Counted from the first letter of the stretch, positions 1-8,302 are shown. The stretch is 41,042 nt of DNA from an uncultured Spirochaetales bacterium (GCA_949295505.1 CASFLH010000039.1:1-41042); one strand, 5' to 3'. Program-made: numbers and translations. Notes: generated by a model from the letters alone, not told the origin.

Positions 1-161
1 ACAAAAGAAATTTTCTATATTTGGCTTGACATATACTGATGATAATAATAACTATGCGAAAATAGCAACTAAACTTACTAACTCAATATATCAAATCAAA
101 TTACATACGAAATCACTAGTTGATAAAATAGAGTTTAGGTTTCTACCTCTTCTTTCACTAT

Positions 162-311
162 ATGCTTCTATTGGTTCTGGTTTTTGTGGCAATCTTAATA
201 TCTCGATTCTTATCAAACAAATATGAGGAGAGTGTAGAAAAGATTGCCAGAATAATACTACATCGGGAGAAACTCTTCATGCAGATTGTGCGCAGCAATG
301 ATGTATTATAA
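162..311 (+). CDS. Possible small single-TM protein (49 aa), doubtful
   Basis: A short reading frame starts at an ATG and runs to TAA. It encodes a strongly hydrophobic N-terminal segment of about 14 residues (LLLVLVFVAILI) followed by a charged, probably helical tail rich in Lys, Arg and Glu. That layout resembles a one-pass membrane peptide or the C-terminal end of a decayed membrane protein. No convincing ribosome binding site precedes the ATG, and an in-frame stop lies about 30 bases upstream, so it may be a remnant. I recognise no family. A different frame over 26-226 is also open but has no protein-like character. Confidence 0.2.
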   Translation: MLLLVLVFVAILISRFLSNKYEESVEKIARIILHREKLFMQIVRSNDVL

Positions 312-321
312 AAGAGCAGAG

Positions 322-379
322 GATTGGCCTGGAGCGTTGTTTACCATTTATTTGGGTGCGCTCCAAGAACACGCCAATC
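322..379. repeat. Two-armed inverted repeat downstream of barrel gene
   Basis: GATTGGC (322-328) pairs with GCCAATC (373-379), and inside it GGAGCG (331-336) pairs with CGCTCC (359-364). Together they would form a long interrupted hairpin. It lies about 37 bases beyond the stop of the minus-strand barrel gene. It could be a weak terminator for that gene, since a pyrimidine-rich stretch follows on the minus strand, but there is no clean T-run. Function unproven. Confidence 0.35.
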
Positions 380-416
380 ATTTCATACTTGTCCATTTTA
401 TTCTCGTCAGATGAAT

Positions 417-2075
417 CTAAAGCAAAGAATACCTGACAAACAGGAATGCCTGAGGAATGAATCTCTGGGCTCCCTGCTCATTCTGATAATTCCACTTGTA
501 AGGCAGATATACATCAGCTCCTATAGCAAGATGGGAGCTGAATCTGTATGAGGCAGATAAGCCTAATGCAAGGGTGTACTCCATTATGTTCTCTTCCTCT
601 CGCCAGTCTTCATTCACCGTGTCTATGGAATTCTTATTGAAAGCGATGCCATGCATGCCGTGCATCATGAAATCCATATTTCCTCCAAGGGAAAGTCCAT
701 AATCAGCAATATATTCGGAGCCGATTGAGAATTTCAGGGTATCCGGACCTTCTGGATATCCTGAAAAACCGATTTCACTCCCTCCTGTGATTTTATGTCC
801 CAGGATCCAATCGTAGTTGTAATCCCTGCCATCTTCACCGAGTTTGGCTCTGTTCAGATACAGATATGGCATTGTGTACACAGCTTCCGCATATGAATGC
901 AGATAATCATCATTGACAATAGATGTATTCTGTACATTCAGGAGGAAACCAAATGCATTTGGCATGAAATTTCCTTTCTCATATGAAAGCTGGAACTGGT
1001 CCATTACAGCTTCGAAATGAATCATCCAGGAGGGAAGGAATGACCAGGATATGTCAAAGCCGAGCATGTTATTTGCTTCATCGCCAGGCCTTAGTGCCGC
1101 GTCCTCTGAGAAATTGTTAAATGAATGCGGAATCATCATAGGGATGAAAACTCTCCAGTCAAAAATGCTGTCAGACTGGAACAAGCTGCCGATTGTAGCC
1201 GCAAAGATAAGATTGTCTGTCGGTGAGAATTCGAATCTGTGCGCGGCTCTTATCTGATGATTGCCGGACATCTGGAATGGTGCAAAAGTCAGAGGGTCAA
1301 TCTGTTGGTCAAAATGCGTTATATCCAGATAATAGCTGAAGAGATCCGAATAGAATGTCACCCTTGCGTATTCTTCATAGCTGTAATTATCAGAAATGAA
1401 GAGGTTCCCGGTAACTCCATGCCCATATGATTGCCTGTTCCTTGCAAGCTGGAAATTGAACCAGTCATTGCCGACGGAGATTCCAGCCTTGAATGGCTGA
1501 TAAGACTGTGTAAGATGCTTGAGAACGCCAAGCTTCCCATCTTCAATGGATACTAGAGTGTAGAAGTTCGTCCAGTGTTCCATAGGATCGGCGGCTGCCA
1601 TCATCGGGTCTTTTTCCATGAATTCAAGGTACAAATCCGCAGTGCTGGCAAATGAGGCGTTGACGGAACCTGCAATCATGGGATCAATATCGCGATATGG
1701 CACAAAGAATTCATAGCTGTCTATGGTTCCATGGAGCAACGCATTGGCACCGCCGTAGATATCAACATCAAAATTCAGCGAACCTTCATTATATATAGAG
1801 TTCTCGCCTTTGAGTGTGTTTACCAACTCTGATTTCTTCTCAAGGATAGCCGTGGAAGATGAAGCAGGAATACGATCCAGTGCGGATATCAGTTCATTTG
1901 CAGAGACAGGAGTCACTGCAGGATATCTTACTCCTGCCGCCTGGCAAAGGAGCATTACGTTCTTATATTCTTCATCCTGAAGGTCATAAACTCTCTGTGC
2001 TGCTTCTGAAGAAAAGGCCGGGCACAATACGAAAAGCAGCAGTATGGATATGATGAGTTGTATTCTTGCTTTCAT
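417..2075 (-). CDS. Outer-membrane beta-barrel protein, Wzi-like, paralogue 1
   Basis: The 552-residue product starts with a classic signal peptide (MKARIQLIISILLLFVLCPAFSSEA) and then shows alternating aromatic and hydrophobic strands through to the C-terminus, typical of an outer-membrane barrel. The block with NRQSYGHGVTGNLF and the HRFEF block resemble the capsule-assembly Wzi family seen in spirochaetes and Bacteroidetes. The product at 4473-6185 shares the same landmarks in the same order: GR/NR-x3-S-x-G-x-G-x2-GNL, HRFEF, FxxFxPxxIxH, YNY and MxHG. The two are therefore paralogues. The role is probably surface or polysaccharide related, but this rests on weak family resemblance. The 200-base gap upstream is shared with the divergent RloA-like gene. 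Confidence 0.6.
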   Translation of the reverse strand: MKARIQLIISILLLFVLCPAFSSEAAQRVYDLQDEEYKNVMLLCQAAGVRYPAVTPVSANELISALDRIPASSSTAILEKKSELVNTLKGENSIYNEGSLNFDVDIYGGANALLHGTIDSYEFFVPYRDIDPMIAGSVNASFASTADLYLEFMEKDPMMAAADPMEHWTNFYTLVSIEDGKLGVLKHLTQSYQPFKAGISVGNDWFNFQLARNRQSYGHGVTGNLFISDNYSYEEYARVTFYSDLFSYYLDITHFDQQIDPLTFAPFQMSGNHQIRAAHRFEFSPTDNLIFAATIGSLFQSDSIFDWRVFIPMMIPHSFNNFSEDAALRPGDEANNMLGFDISWSFLPSWMIHFEAVMDQFQLSYEKGNFMPNAFGFLLNVQNTSIVNDDYLHSYAEAVYTMPYLYLNRAKLGEDGRDYNYDWILGHKITGGSEIGFSGYPEGPDTLKFSIGSEYIADYGLSLGGNMDFMMHGMHGIAFNKNSIDTVNEDWREEENIMEYTLALGLSASYRFSSHLAIGADVYLPYKWNYQNEQGAQRFIPQAFLFVRYSLL

Positions 2076-2233
2076 ATGGAGATTCTCTCTTTTAAATCAG
2101 ATTGCATCAACCGGAAGAACGGCGCAGATAGGTTCAAGATGAACCTTTTTTCGATTAATTTAATTGTCTTAAATGAGAAAAAATATACTTATTATCCATA
2201 AAAAAGAGAGGTACTTGAAGAAAATGTTGATTT

Positions 2234-2254
2234 ATATGTGAAATAACCACATAT
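2234..2254. promoter_or_regulatory. Inverted-repeat operator candidate before RloA-like gene
   Basis: ATATGTG (2234-2240) and CACATAT (2248-2254) form a perfect 7-bp inverted repeat with a 7-base spacer. It lies immediately before the Shine-Dalgarno AAGGAG (2262-2267) of the ATPase gene. A TTGATT hexamer at 2227-2232 sits 17 bases before CATATT (2250-2255), so the repeat would lie within the promoter core and could bind a repressor. No regulator gene is present in the two-gene cassette. Promoter assignment is tentative because the resulting leader would be very short. Confidence 0.4.
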
Positions 2255-2275
2255 TATTTACAAGGAGAAGGGCTG

Positions 2276-3601
2276 ATGCTTATTAGATTTGCTGTTGAGA
2301 ATTTTCTATCTTTCAAGGATAAACAGGTGTTTTCAATGGTGGCTGCAAAACATACCAGGCATCCGGAGCATATAACTGATGTCGGGGGTAAGCGTATATT
2401 GAAGGGTAGTTTTCTTTTCGGAGCAAATGCTTCTGGGAAGTCTAATTTCATCAAAGCTGTCGCAGCAGCAAGGCATATTATCTTCTCTGGTCTTTCCGGG
2501 ATGGACAGAAAGTATTTCAGGCTGGATCCTTCATTCGCTGCCAGGCCTGGATCATTCCAGTTTGATATATACTCGAACGGGAATTTCTATTCATACGGAT
2601 TTGCTTTTTCTTATTCAGATAATATGATCATCTCCGAATGGCTGTATAGAATAAACGGCAATAATGAGGTATGCATATTTGAGCGTCTGATTGAGGATGG
2701 TCACACTGTAATCCATACTGGTGCAAAACTCAATGAGGATAACCAGTATCGTTTCAGAATATATGGTGAAGATATTAATAATACCAAGACACTCCTCCAG
2801 GACATCTCCGAAAAAGAGATTGTGAAGGATGATGATTTCAAGGCTTTCAGAGATGTCTGGAAGTGGTTCGGTGAATTGGTGATTATCTTTCCTGATATGC
2901 CTCTCGGGCTAAATACCTGGAGAAGCCTGGTATCTGATAACCGAGTTTATCAGATGGTTCGGACCTTTGACACTGGTATCAGATCTGTTTCAATCGAAGA
3001 GCAGTCTTTGGATAAGATCCTGAGCGGAACACCTGAGCGGATAAGAGAAAGGTTCTTTGATGATGTTGAAAGGATAATCAAGACAGGAGAGAGAAAAGGG
3101 ACGAATATCATACTGGGGGATGATCTCTATTCATTTGAGATGAGAGGCAATGAGCTGGTGGCTTTCAAGCAGCTTATGGATCATGGCAATCCCGATGAGC
3201 TGTTTTCATTTGACGATGAATCAGATGGAACAAAGCGGTTGTTTGATCTGCTGCCTTTTGTTACTGCTGTTAAAGAATCTGGTGTGATATTGATTGATGA
3301 GATAGACCGCAGTTTCCACACAAATCTGATAATCAGGTATATCGAATTGTTTTATGACAATACAAAGAATCTGAATATGCAGCTTATCGCCACGCTTCAT
3401 GATGTAAATCTGATGGATATGGATATTATCAGGCAGGATGAAATCTGGTTCATACATAGAGATGAGATTACCAATGCTTCGGATATGTATTCACTGAATC
3501 GATTCCAGATCCGATTCGACAAAAAAGTTATCAAGGATTACCTGATTGGGCGATTCGGTTCAGTCCCATTGTTTGGTCAGATGGAGGAAAACAATGAATA
3601 A
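2276..3601 (+). CDS. AAA15/RloA-type ATPase, defence-like
   Basis: The product is a 441-residue ABC/SMC-fold ATPase of the COG1106 (RloA, AbiLi-like) group. The N-terminus has the typical start (IRFAVENFLSFKD) leading to a Walker A, GANASGKS, at residues 49-56. A signature-like segment, DDESDGTKRLFDLLP, precedes Walker B (VILIDEID, residues 337-344; catalytic pair D341/E342). TLHDVNLMD follows as the His-switch region. Length is normal for the family. AAGGAG stands 8 bases before the ATG. The stop overlaps the start of the RloB-like gene by 8 bases, so the pair is co-translated. In such two-gene modules the ATPase is thought to sense or gate, and the TOPRIM-like partner acts on nucleic acid. 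The gene looks AT-richer than its flanks. Confidence 0.85.
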   Translation: MLIRFAVENFLSFKDKQVFSMVAAKHTRHPEHITDVGGKRILKGSFLFGANASGKSNFIKAVAAARHIIFSGLSGMDRKYFRLDPSFAARPGSFQFDIYSNGNFYSYGFAFSYSDNMIISEWLYRINGNNEVCIFERLIEDGHTVIHTGAKLNEDNQYRFRIYGEDINNTKTLLQDISEKEIVKDDDFKAFRDVWKWFGELVIIFPDMPLGLNTWRSLVSDNRVYQMVRTFDTGIRSVSIEEQSLDKILSGTPERIRERFFDDVERIIKTGERKGTNIILGDDLYSFEMRGNELVAFKQLMDHGNPDELFSFDDESDGTKRLFDLLPFVTAVKESGVILIDEIDRSFHTNLIIRYIELFYDNTKNLNMQLIATLHDVNLMDMDIIRQDEIWFIHRDEITNASDMYSLNRFQIRFDKKVIKDYLIGRFGSVPLFGQMEENNE

Positions 3602-4466
3602 TCCCTATAGATTGAGGTCATCAGATTTGTTCATACGGCTTGATGATGGTACCAATGATAAACCAAGACGTATTGTTTTCCTGTCTGTCGAAGGAAATGA
3701 AACCGAAGTGGATTATTTTCGTCATCTTGACAGGTTCGGAACTCAGCTGGGGATTAACGCGATGGTACGAGTCGAGGTAATCAGAAGGAGCAATAATGAT
3801 ACGAGAAGCGATCCTTGGGCTGTTTTCGCATTGCTGGAAGAAATGGTGGATCTTCATGATAATGGTGCGGATGTCTCCCGATTCGCTGAACTTCTCCCTG
3901 ATGGCTATGATATTGATTTTGTGAGAACATTTCTTCTTGATCCTGACCAGATATCTCTCGCAAAGCGTCAGGATTTTCTGGGTAAGATGCAGGGTAGAAG
4001 CATTGATATCGCATATTTCAGATTTGTTTCAGAATGTGATGAACGCGATGATAGTTTCTGTGTTTTGCTTGATAAGGATTCCTCAAGTCATAGTTCTCAG
4101 CAGCTGAATGAAATATGGCAGAAGTGCCGGGAGAAGGGATATGGATTCTATCTTTCTTCGCCATGCTTTGAATTCTGGCTGCTCTTGCATTTGTGTGACG
4201 TGCAATCAGATTATGCCAATAAGATTGGATTCATAAGGCATAATCCACGTATCTCGAATAGACATACTTTCCTGAGCTATGAGGTCTCTCGCAAAGCAAG
4301 GCACGCAAAGAGAATTTCCGAGACTGTCTTCCGGAAAGAATACCTGCCTCGTATTGATTATGCAATCAAGCAGTCTCATGCCTTTGAAACAGATGTGTCC
4401 AGTCTCATATCTTCGGAAAATGCGGGGACCAATATCGCTGATCTTGTAACATTCCTTCGTCAGTAA
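3594..4466 (+). CDS. RloB-like TOPRIM-type protein, partner of the ATPase
   Basis: The 290-residue product belongs to the RloB family. FLSVEGNETEVDYF near the N-terminus carries the TOPRIM-style acidic residue E33 with E36 and E38 nearby. VLLDKD (D160, D162) is the DxD motif, and SSPCFEFWLLLHL is a hallmark RloB block. I chose the ATG at 3594 because GGAGG lies 7-8 bases before it inside the ATPase gene and because family members start close to this point; a longer frame opens at 3546. The ATGAATAA overlap with the upstream stop implies coupled expression. RloB proteins occur next to RloA-type ATPases in restriction-linked loci and in abortive-infection systems such as AbiL (family knowledge). 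Nuclease activity here is inferred. Confidence 0.85.
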   Translation: MNNPYRLRSSDLFIRLDDGTNDKPRRIVFLSVEGNETEVDYFRHLDRFGTQLGINAMVRVEVIRRSNNDTRSDPWAVFALLEEMVDLHDNGADVSRFAELLPDGYDIDFVRTFLLDPDQISLAKRQDFLGKMQGRSIDIAYFRFVSECDERDDSFCVLLDKDSSSHSSQQLNEIWQKCREKGYGFYLSSPCFEFWLLLHLCDVQSDYANKIGFIRHNPRISNRHTFLSYEVSRKARHAKRISETVFRKEYLPRIDYAIKQSHAFETDVSSLISSENAGTNIADLVTFLRQ

Positions 4467-4472
4467 AAGATG

Positions 4473-6185
4473 CTAAAAGAGGTTGTATTTCAGGGTTACC
4501 GTCCACTGGATGTCGAACTGGTTTCCTGGCATGTTGTCGAAGTTGACTGCATAGATGAAGTCTATTGATGAAGAGAGCATCAGGTTGTCAAGAATATAGT
4601 ATTCGCCATCGAGCCCGATATTATATGTGTATTCAATCTCCCCATTCTCTTCAGGGTCGAAAGGATTCATTGTCGCGAGCCAGCCTGGAACTGCCGTGAT
4701 TGTTCCGTCATATTTCTTGGCGATGCTGTTTTCATCAGTTACGCCATGGACCATGAAGAACAGCTTAATGCCTGCACTCCAGTCCTGGGGTACTGTATAG
4801 GCAAAGCCGGTATAAACCGTAAAAGCATCGGAGCCGAACGGGAAACTCAGGTATTCCCTGTGGTATCGGCCGTTGCTCAGTCTTACAGAACCGACATAAT
4901 CGAGAGCATAGTTGTATCGTGAATCGCTGTTATAGCTGTCCTTGTGGTACATGAAGGGAGAAGCGTAGACAGTTTCAAGATTGATTGAGAAGTATCCGTT
5001 CCCATGCGGAATTGCAGCCCTTGCTCCGCCCATGATTCCCCACATATTGAGAGTGGCATCTTCTGCCGGTGCCTTTGGCTCTCCGCCAACTGAAAGGTCA
5101 TCGACAGCGAATGAGAGATATAGCTGCAGATTCCTGATGGGGGCGAATTCTATTTCAGCAGAAGCAAGGGAGTTTGCGTTTGCAGGAATGTAGAGCCCAT
5201 GGAGTATCAGCAGCGGGCTGAATGCCCTGAAATCTATTGTATTATCAGGAGAGTGATACATTATCGCTTCATTCAGTGTCAGCCTCAGCTTATCCCATAG
5301 CATCCTGAATTCGAATCGGTGGCCGATGAACATCTGTGTCCCATGAATCTTGTCAGTGAAGCTCTGGTAGTAATTCATCGGATGAGAGAAGAAGCTCACC
5401 AGCATTGTGTAATCAAACCAGGAATTGTTTGAAGCTGAGAGGCTTATATAATCGTGATAAGGCAGTGTGTTGCCAAGAATCAGATTGCCCATTATGCCAT
5501 TGCCCCATGATACCTGTCCTCTGCCAAGCGAGAATGATATGTATTGATTCCCGATGGATATGAATGAATTGTCCGTGATATCCGGATCAATGGAGCCATT
5601 GGAAATGAATGGGATGTTTGTTGCGAATGATGAACTGAATCTGTCTTCATCAGCGGAATCCAGGAAGCGATAGACACCATCATCATTAATCCCTCTGGAA
5701 TTCGTTGCATCCCTGAATCCAAGAGAGATACCGATTCTTCCTGCAAAATAATCGCTGACATATAAGCTGAACTGAGCTCCGATCAGTTTGTCATTAAGTA
5801 CATCAACAGCCCAATCGCTGCTTGTGTCAAAGTTTTTATTGTTGCTATGCGCTGCCATTGACGGAGTCAGGAAAAGATTGAAATCAGCTGACACGGCAGT
5901 TCCATTGCTGCTGGAAAGCTGCTCCTCGATGATTTCATACAGGTGCTTTGCTGCAGTGCTTGATGGAGTGATTCTGTCCAGCTGCTGCCGAAGGTCAGCT
6001 TCTGTCCATGGGCGTGCCCCCTGCGGTGCCGCATGACCTTCCATTGTGTATAGCGCATCCACGAATTCATAGATAGGGGATGAGAGCGGAATGATGGCAG
6101 CATTTCCGGAGGCATAAATAAGTGATCCTGGTATAAAGAGGATCGCGGCGAGGATGACTGTTATGATTTTCTTTCCTGCTCTCAT
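4473..6185 (-). CDS. Outer-membrane beta-barrel protein, Wzi-like, paralogue 2
   Basis: The 570-residue product has a signal peptide (MRAGKKIITVILAAILFIPG...YASG), an N-terminal helical stretch and a long run of amphipathic strands ending in ...YNLF. A terminal aromatic residue is typical of proteins inserted by the BAM machinery. Motifs shared with the 417-2075 product include GRGQVSWGNGIMGNL, HRFEF and FFMVHG. I chose the ATG at 6185: it opens the signal peptide, has GGAG 7 bases upstream, and lies just after the rfbB stop. An upstream extension to 6293 would run into rfbB. Placement directly downstream of rfbB suggests a role in surface glycan assembly or export, which is inference. Its stop is only 6 bases from the convergent RloB-like stop. 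Confidence 0.6.
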   Translation of the reverse strand: MRAGKKIITVILAAILFIPGSLIYASGNAAIIPLSSPIYEFVDALYTMEGHAAPQGARPWTEADLRQQLDRITPSSTAAKHLYEIIEEQLSSSNGTAVSADFNLFLTPSMAAHSNNKNFDTSSDWAVDVLNDKLIGAQFSLYVSDYFAGRIGISLGFRDATNSRGINDDGVYRFLDSADEDRFSSSFATNIPFISNGSIDPDITDNSFISIGNQYISFSLGRGQVSWGNGIMGNLILGNTLPYHDYISLSASNNSWFDYTMLVSFFSHPMNYYQSFTDKIHGTQMFIGHRFEFRMLWDKLRLTLNEAIMYHSPDNTIDFRAFSPLLILHGLYIPANANSLASAEIEFAPIRNLQLYLSFAVDDLSVGGEPKAPAEDATLNMWGIMGGARAAIPHGNGYFSINLETVYASPFMYHKDSYNSDSRYNYALDYVGSVRLSNGRYHREYLSFPFGSDAFTVYTGFAYTVPQDWSAGIKLFFMVHGVTDENSIAKKYDGTITAVPGWLATMNPFDPEENGEIEYTYNIGLDGEYYILDNLMLSSSIDFIYAVNFDNMPGNQFDIQWTVTLKYNLF

Positions 6186-6228
6186 CTTGAATCTCCGTAT
6201 CAACGATATCATAGCACTCACTCTTGAT

Positions 6229-7173
6229 TTATCTGTACCATTCAATAGTCTCTTTGAGTTTCTCCGCAAATGGGGAAATGGCAATCGGGCCAAGTTCGTT
6301 CTGCAGCTTTGTGTCGTCTATGGCATATCTCAGATCATGGCCTTTCCTGTCTGCAGTGAATTCAATGAGATCCTCCGGCGCATTAAGGAATGAGAGAATC
6401 ATCTTTATGAGTTTGATATTGCTTATCTCAAAGTTTCCACCGATGTTGTAGACTTCACCGCTTCTGCCTCTGTGGATCACTGCGTCAATGGCTCTGCAGT
6501 GATCTTTGACGTATATCCAGTCTCTGACATTCTCTCCAGTTCCATATACTGGGATTGTCTTTCCCGAAAGGGCATTGCTGATGGTTTTGGGTATCAGTTT
6601 CTCTTCATGCTGAAAGGGACCATAGTTGTTAGAGCAACGTGAAATCGTCACATCAAGGCCATATGTCCTGTGATACGCAAGCGCAAGAAGATCAGCGGCT
6701 GCTTTGGAGGCGCTATAAGGTGAGCTTGGGCGTAGGGGAGATGTTTCCGTGAACTTCAGGTCAGGCCGCGCGAGGGGAAGATCACCATACACTTCATCCG
6801 TTGATATCTGATGAAAACGCTGCACGCCATGTATTGCTGCAGCCTCTAGCAGGACTTCCGTCCCCATCACATTCGTCTCCAGAAAAATAGAAGGATTCTC
6901 TATCGATCTGTCCACATGGCTTTCTGCCGCGAAATTGACAACCATATCTGGCTTGTTCTCTGCGAATGTTTTTGCAACGGTTTCCCTGTCCCTGATGTCA
7001 CCTTTGATGAAGCTGAAATTCCTGTGGGGCATCGCTTGCTGCAGATTCTCGATTTTCCCCGCATAGGTAAGTGCATCATAGGCTATGATGCGGTAATCAG
7101 GATGGGTATCCAGCATATAGTAGACGAAGTTCGTGCCGATGAAGCCGGCAGCACCGGTGACTAAGATCTTCAT
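6229..7173 (-). CDS. rfbB: dTDP-glucose 4,6-dehydratase
   Basis: A 314-residue extended short-chain dehydrogenase. KILVTGAAGFIG at the N-terminus is the NAD-binding glycine motif. STDEVYGDL supplies the Thr-Asp-Glu catalytic triad of RmlB enzymes, and YSASKAAADLL is the YxxxK motif. NNYGPFQHEEKLIPK and the late ENVRDWIYVKDHCRA block are characteristic. It converts dTDP-glucose to dTDP-4-keto-6-deoxyglucose, the entry step to dTDP-rhamnose and other deoxysugars. It is slightly shorter than the usual 340-360 residues. An ATG at 7191 would add six residues; neither start has a strong ribosome binding site, and 7173 fits the family. The partner genes rfbA, rfbC and rfbD are not in the window. Confidence 0.9.
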   Translation of the reverse strand: MKILVTGAAGFIGTNFVYYMLDTHPDYRIIAYDALTYAGKIENLQQAMPHRNFSFIKGDIRDRETVAKTFAENKPDMVVNFAAESHVDRSIENPSIFLETNVMGTEVLLEAAAIHGVQRFHQISTDEVYGDLPLARPDLKFTETSPLRPSSPYSASKAAADLLALAYHRTYGLDVTISRCSNNYGPFQHEEKLIPKTISNALSGKTIPVYGTGENVRDWIYVKDHCRAIDAVIHRGRSGEVYNIGGNFEISNIKLIKMILSFLNAPEDLIEFTADRKGHDLRYAIDDTKLQNELGPIAISPFAEKLKETIEWYR

Positions 7174-7216
7174 ACCTTTTTTATATGTCATTTACCAATC
7201 ATTGTGAATGCATGAA

Positions 7217-7247
7217 TGAAAAAGGGCTGCCATCTGACAGCCCCTTT
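7217..7247 (-). terminator. Terminator after the VPVEV-repeat protein gene
   Basis: On the minus strand GGGGCTGTC-AGAT-GGCAGCCC is followed by TTTTTC, a standard intrinsic terminator. It sits between the gene at 7263-8099 and the downstream rfbB gene. The pair of A- and T-runs on either side could make it bidirectional. Confidence 0.75.
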
Positions 7248-7262
7248 GGGAATATATGGCGC

Positions 7263-8099
7263 TCAGAAGCGTGAAGCTTCCTGTATGAATTCCTCCGGAT
7301 TGATTTCCGCACTGACGGTCACAACGTTCCTTGGTGCAAAAGCCTCAGTTGCGTTCTCAGCTTCTTCCTTTGTGTAGAATGGAAGCACTGCAAAGAAGCA
7401 GCCATTCTCGCTGAAAACGAGCGTGTCCTCTCCGAAGGACGCCTCGATAGATTCCTCCGTGAGTCCATCGCGTTCCTTTATCGCGACGACGGAGAGATCG
7501 TATGCCATTTGTTCCGCAGCCTTTGATTCCTCTTTCAGGACATCATGGAAGCTGAGAACAGCATCAGGTGTTCCCACAGCAACTTCCTTGATTACCTCTA
7601 CCGGGACCTCCTTGACGACTTCAACCGGGACCTGGATTTCCCTGATGCGTTCGACAGGAACCTCTACTTCCCTTACGACCTCTACCGGAACTTCCTTGAC
7701 AACCTCAACAGGAACTTCTTTTATGACTTCTTTGACTTCTGTCTGTGCAGCGGCTCTCGTGCCAGTACCGAATACCTCTGGAGCAACCTTGCCACGGAGC
7801 ATTGGATCATCTTTCGGCTCTGTATAAAGCGAGCTGTCATATGCATTTGGGGACAGCTTATCTATCGTATCCTTGTATTCAGGCTCTCCTTTCTTTGCCG
7901 CCATGACTCCGATCTGAATGAGAATCAGTCCGATAAGCACCGGGAAGAGGCGGGTGAGGACAGAATAAATCTGATCTTCTGTTATCTGATATGCAGGTAC
8001 GATGAAATTGATGAATACCAGAGTGAATGCTGCCAGCACGATAAGGGTTATCACGATGCTGGTGATAACCAGCTTTGCTGTTTTCGAGGGTTTGGCCAT
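7263..8099 (-). CDS. Two-TM protein with VPVEV repeats and degenerate GGDEF-like domain
   Basis: The 278-residue product has two membrane helices (about 10-35 and 45-66). A linker (about 118-172) follows, made of repeated EVPVEVVKE/EVIKE-type octapeptides. The C-terminal domain (about 178-278) runs FHDVLKEESKAAEQ...YDLSVVAIKERDG...FGEDTLVFSENGCFFAVLPFYTKEEAENA. That order mirrors a GGDEF diguanylate cyclase: helix, the DLS strand, the 'R-x-sD..fR-GGDEF' turn, then 'LLP.t..eeA'. The signature itself is replaced by ENGCFF, so catalysis is unlikely. I chose the ATG at 8099 because GGAGG stands 5 bases before it. Possible roles are nucleotide sensing or envelope scaffolding. The GGDEF assignment is my reading of the pattern, not a database hit. 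Confidence 0.6.
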   Translation of the reverse strand: MAKPSKTAKLVITSIVITLIVLAAFTLVFINFIVPAYQITEDQIYSVLTRLFPVLIGLILIQIGVMAAKKGEPEYKDTIDKLSPNAYDSSLYTEPKDDPMLRGKVAPEVFGTGTRAAAQTEVKEVIKEVPVEVVKEVPVEVVREVEVPVERIREIQVPVEVVKEVPVEVIKEVAVGTPDAVLSFHDVLKEESKAAEQMAYDLSVVAIKERDGLTEESIEASFGEDTLVFSENGCFFAVLPFYTKEEAENATEAFAPRNVVTVSAEINPEEFIQEASRF

Positions 8100-8302
8100 T
8101 GATTCCTCCGCGGCGTATTGCATACGCTTTTGCATATTATATCAGTGCTATATGATGATTAGCAAGGAAATATTCGTCAGAAAAACGGCTGTTTTGCACC
8201 GAAAACCGCATTTCAGGCCATCAAATGGCACTCCTGGCCTACTTGATGCTGCTTTCAGAGTGCAGTATTCCATAAGCTATGGCAGCTATTATCGGATATG
8301 GA

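Larger units (their letters stand above)
1..416. other. AT-rich left edge with no firm gene
   Basis: This stretch is visibly AT-richer than most of the window. It contains only the doubtful small membrane ORF at 162-311 and an imperfect long inverted repeat at 322-379. A TTGACA hexamer sits at 26-31 without a good matching -10 box. No RNA gene or complete protein gene could be supported. Confidence 0.5.

Noticed and set aside
3594-4466. Assignment of the second defence gene as PARIS AriB (DUF4435)
   Set aside because: The VEGNETE start, LDKD and SSPCFEFWLLLH block match RloB rather than DUF4435, so the RloB/AbiL-like label is preferred.
7575-7745. CRISPR-like short direct repeats
   Set aside because: The repeats encode the EVPVEVVKE linker in frame, vary between copies and have no spacers.
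7423-8102. Plus-strand frames with TST/DFYRD-type repeats
   Set aside because: They are the complement of the VPVEV repeat region of the gene at 7263-8099; the repeats are explained by the real protein.
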